Origin: JBFXAF01 sp050178915
Lineage (GTDB): Bacteria; Pseudomonadota; Alphaproteobacteria; Rhizobiales; Rhizobiaceae
Assembly: GCA_050178915.1 (NCBI GenBank)
Contig: JBFXFO010000001.1
Location: 13,769 to 77,768 of the forward strand
Direction of reading: 5' to 3'
DNA: 64,000 nt
Below the pieces are notes generated by a model, which searched no databases, was not told the DNA's origin, and saw nothing but the letters and a program-made list of their open reading frames with translations. This document shows positions 61,367 to 64,000 of the stretch, piece by piece. Each line of letters opens with the position of its first letter. Position 1 is the first letter of the stretch. The position numbers and the translations under genes were made by a program.

Positions 61367-62155
61367 CTACGCGTCGTAGTGCGGCGCGTCGGCAGTCTCC
61401 TCCACACCGAGCCTGAGCACGTCGCAGAAATCGCCGTTGTCTGGCGAATCCCCGCGCAGCGCGCAGGCGTCCGACATCAGCAGCCGCGTCATGTGGTCGA
61501 GCGCCTCGCCGGCAGGCTTTTCCGGCCAGGCGAACACGCCCGACGCGGAACTGCCGAACTTGATGTCGTGGCAGACGAAGTCGACGTCGACCCGCCAGTT
61601 CTTCAACGGCCTCCCGGACGGAGGCGAGGGCGGATCGCGCAGCGCGTGGATGTGCACGACGCTTGCCGATGCCGGCACGATGTCCGGCTTGCCCTGCCGA
61701 GCGAAGGCGGCCACGGCATCGGCGCGGAAGTGCTCGAACAGGTCGTCGCGGGTGGGGCGGGTGAAGCGGCGCAGGAAACCGCCGGCATAGGCCGAGTGCT
61801 CGCCCGTCGCATCGGCCACCAGCACAATGGCATGGAAGCGCCTGCGCCTTGGGGTCAACTGCGACCAGTTGCACTCGGCCGGCGCGGCAGGCACGGCGAT
61901 GTAGAGGTCGAGCTGCTCGCGTCCCTTCCAGCCGTCGCCCGCAATGGAGCAGTCCTCGCCGTAGAGGTGCCAGAGCGAGCGCAGTTGCTGCGGCCTCTGC
62001 CCGTCGGCGCGCAGTTCCTCGATCGACGAGCGAACGCGCGCCTCGGCATAGGCGCGGGCGGCCTCGACGCTGGCGAAGCCGGGCACGACGCGCTCACCGT
62101 CCGGTTCGCCGGTGCGCGACATGTCGAAGACGAGGACGGAAACACCATCGGCCAT
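61367..62155 (-). CDS. Conserved protein of unknown function
   Basis: A 262-residue cytoplasmic protein starting MADGVSVLVFDMSRTGEPDG. Segments include FASVEAARAYAEARVRSSIE, LWHLYGEDCSIAGDGWKGRE and ASVVHIHALRDPPSPP. No domain is recognised. It could be a phage- or virulence-related enzyme-like protein, but nothing supports that. ATG 62155 is chosen; ATG 62167 adds four residues. It lies between the two Kazal-like genes on the opposite strand. Confidence 0.65.
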   Translation of the reverse strand: MADGVSVLVFDMSRTGEPDGERVVPGFASVEAARAYAEARVRSSIEELRADGQRPQQLRSLWHLYGEDCSIAGDGWKGREQLDLYIAVPAAPAECNWSQLTPRRRRFHAIVLVADATGEHSAYAGGFLRRFTRPTRDDLFEHFRADAVAAFARQGKPDIVPASASVVHIHALRDPPSPPSGRPLKNWRVDVDFVCHDIKFGSSASGVFAWPEKPAGEALDHMTRLLMSDACALRGDSPDNGDFCDVLRLGVEETADAPHYDA

Positions 62156-62250
62156 CCCGGGGAGCATACACCGCCGGCAAGAACGGGGATTGCGTTTCGA
62201 CAACAGGCGGAGAAAATTGCCGCAGGGGCTCCGGCCCATGGAGGATTGCT

Positions 62251-62673
62251 ATGCAGTGGCTGTCGCGTGTTGGCGCTTTTCTCGTGCTGGGAGCAACGCT
62301 GTTCGTTGCCGGCTGCATGGTCGATGCCGGGCCACCGCCGGGACCGCCGGCCGGCCCGCAATACTGCACACGCGAATATGCGCCGGTCTGCGCCCGCCGG
62401 CACGGCGAGCGGCAGACCTTCCCGAATGCCTGCGAGGCCGAAATGGCCGGCTTCCGCAACATGCGCCCTGGCGAGTGCCGCTACGGCGGCGGGGGTGGCG
62501 GCGGCTGGGACGGCGGTGGCAATGGGTGGGACGGCGGGCCTCCCGGCCCGCAATATTGCACGCGCGAATATGCACCGGTGTGCGCTCGCCGTCGCGGCGA
62601 CGTGCAGACGTTCTCGAATGCCTGCGAAGCGGACGCAGCCGGCTACAGGATCATCACCGACGGCCCCTGCTGA
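62251..62673 (+). CDS. Two-domain Kazal-like lipoprotein
   Basis: A 140-residue lipoprotein with lipobox FVAGC (cysteine at 22). Two near-identical Kazal-like units follow: YCTREYAPVCARRHGERQTF with NACEAEMAGF, and YCTREYAPVCARRRGDVQTF with NACEADAAGY, joined by a Gly/Trp-rich linker. GGAGG is seven bases before the ATG. The membrane anchor suggests protection of periplasmic or outer-membrane proteins from proteases, or self-protection from a host; both are inference. Confidence 0.85.
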   Translation: MQWLSRVGAFLVLGATLFVAGCMVDAGPPPGPPAGPQYCTREYAPVCARRHGERQTFPNACEAEMAGFRNMRPGECRYGGGGGGGWDGGGNGWDGGPPGPQYCTREYAPVCARRRGDVQTFSNACEADAAGYRIITDGPC

Positions 62674-62840
62674 GGCCGGCCACGGAAACACGGTCGGCCA
62701 ATCCGGCTGCCGGTCGATCGACCGGCGGCCGGATCAATCGCACCCAGAAATGGTCGCCGCCGGCCCCGCCGCCGCCTCGACTCCGGCGGAAACGTCACGC
62801 TAGATTGCCGCAAGGGGACGTGCGAGCACGGGGCAATTCC

Positions 62841-63548
62841 ATGTCGATACGCGAGATTTTCGGCGCCGCGCTGGCGGTGTCTCTGTCGTTGGCGTTCGCC
62901 AGCGCGGCCGATGCCGGCGGACGTCAGGCCTCCATCCTTGGCAATGCGGGCCTCGGCAAGGCCGGCATCCGCGCCAGCCTGCCGGTGGTGCTCGCCTCCT
63001 CCAGCCCGGCTTTCGACCGCGCCTGCGTGAACTACTACCAGCAGGGCAACGATCCGGATGTCACCGCCGAGGTGGCGCAGGAGTTCTGCGGCTGCATCGC
63101 CGGCAACATCGAGGCGCAGGGGCTCGGGCGCGAGGTGCTGGCTTTCCTGGCGCGCACCTATTCGGAAGACCTGACCACCTTCATCGACGACTATCCGAAC
63201 GGCGAAGCGTGGATGGAAGCCTTCTTCGCCTCCGACGAGCAGTGCAAGAACGCCGACTACGGCTCCAACCTGCCGCCGGACGAGCAGGAACCGAACCCGC
63301 CGTCGGACGGCCTGCCGGCCGGGTCATGGGGCGGCATCGTGCGCGAAGGCCCCGGCCAGAACTATCGCAAGCTTGCGTCGCTGCAGCAGGGCGAGCACGT
63401 GACGCTGCTGGAAAACACCAGCGTCTACCAGAACGGCTTTCCGTGGTGGTACATCGAATACTGGGGCGGCCGCAAAGGCTACCAGTGGGGCGGCATCCTG
63501 TGCTCGCTCAACGCCCCGATGGAAGGCATCTACGAGAGCTGCTACTGA
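62841..63548 (+). CDS. Exported SH3b-domain protein
   Basis: A 235-residue periplasmic protein: signal peptide about 1-25 (ending ADA|GGRQAS), a helical middle with FDRACVNYYQQGNDPDVTAE and EFCGCIAGNIEAQG, and a C-terminal SH3b domain (GIVREGPGQNYRKLASLQQG; WWYIEYWGGRKGYQWGGILC). SH3b domains bind peptidoglycan. Start ATG 62841. It follows the Kazal-like lipoprotein gene; a terminator-like hairpin lies after its stop. Confidence 0.82.
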   Translation: MSIREIFGAALAVSLSLAFASAADAGGRQASILGNAGLGKAGIRASLPVVLASSSPAFDRACVNYYQQGNDPDVTAEVAQEFCGCIAGNIEAQGLGREVLAFLARTYSEDLTTFIDDYPNGEAWMEAFFASDEQCKNADYGSNLPPDEQEPNPPSDGLPAGSWGGIVREGPGQNYRKLASLQQGEHVTLLENTSVYQNGFPWWYIEYWGGRKGYQWGGILCSLNAPMEGIYESCY

Positions 63549-63571
63549 GGCCAAGAGGCTCGGGCTCTCAG

Positions 63572-63597
63572 AACGGCGCGGTGTCGTCCGCGCCGTT
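63572..63597. terminator. Terminator-like hairpin
   Basis: A 10-bp stem AACGGCGCGG / CCGCGCCGTT with loop tgtcgt, between two convergent genes and followed by ttcgg. Probably bidirectional. Confidence 0.7.
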
Positions 63598-63611
63598 TCG
63601 GCATGAGGTAG

Positions 63612-64000
63612 CTACTTCCCCGGCCGGCCGGTCTTGCGGGAACGACCGGCGCGCTTCTGGTCGACGGGATCCTCGTAGGAGCCGATGCCGGCGCGCTTGC
63701 GCAGGACTGGTTTCGGGTCGTCGGGCAGGCGTGACGGCTTCACGCCCTGCACCGGCTTCTCGGTGCGGCGCACGGTCATCTCATCGAGCGAGTTCTTCCT
63801 GAACAGCGTGGCGCGTTCCGGCGTGCCGTAGTCGGAGCCATGCGCCTCGCGCGCGTTCTGCTTCTTGAACAGCGAGCGCGGGACGGCGCCGGCCGGCATG
63901 GCGTGGTCGCCCGACGTGCCCATCTCGTCGAGGTCCGGCTTCTTGAACATGTTCGGCCGTGCCGCCTTGGCAGCGGCTTCCGCATCGCGCGCGGCATCCA
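63612..64000 (-). CDS. Charged C-terminal part of an unidentified protein (5' end missing)
   Basis: Minus-strand frame open at the right edge. The visible residues begin DAARDAEAAAKAARPNMFKK and continue NSLDEMTVRRTEKPVQGVKP to KRAGRSRKTGRPGK. The composition is rich in Lys/Arg/Asp, disordered, and two Arg/Lys repeats (LFKKQN, LFRKNS) recur. It looks like a basic tail of an RNA-binding protein, but the catalytic part is outside the window. No family can be assigned. Confidence 0.6.
   Translation of the reverse strand, partial: DAARDAEAAAKAARPNMFKKPDLDEMGTSGDHAMPAGAVPRSLFKKQNAREAHGSDYGTPERATLFRKNSLDEMTVRRTEKPVQGVKPSRLPDDPKPVLRKRAGIGSYEDPVDQKRAGRSRKTGRPGK

Overview
The window is 64 kb of GC-rich chromosome from an alphaproteobacterium. 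Gene content points to the Hyphomicrobiales, most likely a Phyllobacteriaceae/Mesorhizobium-type organism: a choXWV choline transporter, a trxB-lsrB/vtlR pair followed by an AbcR-type sRNA, an alphaproteobacterial AAA/DUF2333 operon, and several rhizobial-style intergenic palindromes. Species cannot be fixed from the sequence. No rRNA, tRNA, CRISPR array or intact insertion sequence was seen. Two 100-base N runs are assembly gaps; the second is flanked by an exact 127-bp duplication and is almost certainly an artefact inside one gene.

Layout. 1-2674: choline ABC transporter (choV cut by the window edge). 3078-4189: thymidine kinase and a c-type cytochrome. 4392-12014: a five-gene operon of poorly characterised genes (coiled-coil protein, unknown protein, AAA ATPase, unknown protein, DUF2333 membrane protein), interrupted after the ATPase gene by a Phd/VapC-type toxin-antitoxin pair. 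12198-13877: fhs. 13.9-18.3 kb: an accessory stretch with less GC-rich codon use (MDR dehydrogenase, LysR regulator, small orphan ORF, PEBP-family protein, a decayed phage-tail-like ORF) ending in a 160-bp direct repeat. 18.3-31 kb: housekeeping and metabolic genes (prs, pgeF, a MidA/NDUFAF7 methyltransferase, lgt, a ProC-like gene, a UbiK/BMFP gene, ybjN-like, csaA-like, an FMN reductase with a divergent HxlR regulator, a thioesterase).

31-40 kb holds a GMC oxidoreductase coupled to a DUF559 nuclease-like gene, an enolase-superfamily sugar-acid dehydratase followed by a 41-residue lipoprotein, then a lipid-flavoured cluster (alkyl-DHAP-synthase-like flavoprotein, diacylglycerol-kinase-like protein, glycerol-3-phosphate dehydrogenase) divergent from a family-4 glycosyltransferase. 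40-47 kb: a CBS/CorC-HlyC membrane protein, two adjacent extensin-family proteins, and small DUF proteins. 47-54.2 kb: a PQQ-type sugar dehydrogenase, greA, two LPS heptosyltransferases, an Lrp regulator divergent from trxB, the LsrB/VtlR regulator and the AbcR-like sRNA. 54.5-64 kb: an EF-G-like GTPase and many small exported proteins of unknown role, including two Kazal-like proteins, an SH3b protein and a SemiSWEET sugar transporter.

The best candidate for an undescribed system is the 4.4-12.0 kb operon: a hexameric-type AAA ATPase encoded with a long coiled-coil protein, a membrane-anchored DUF2333 protein and two orphan proteins. It reads as an energy-driven envelope-associated machine, but its function is not deducible from sequence alone.
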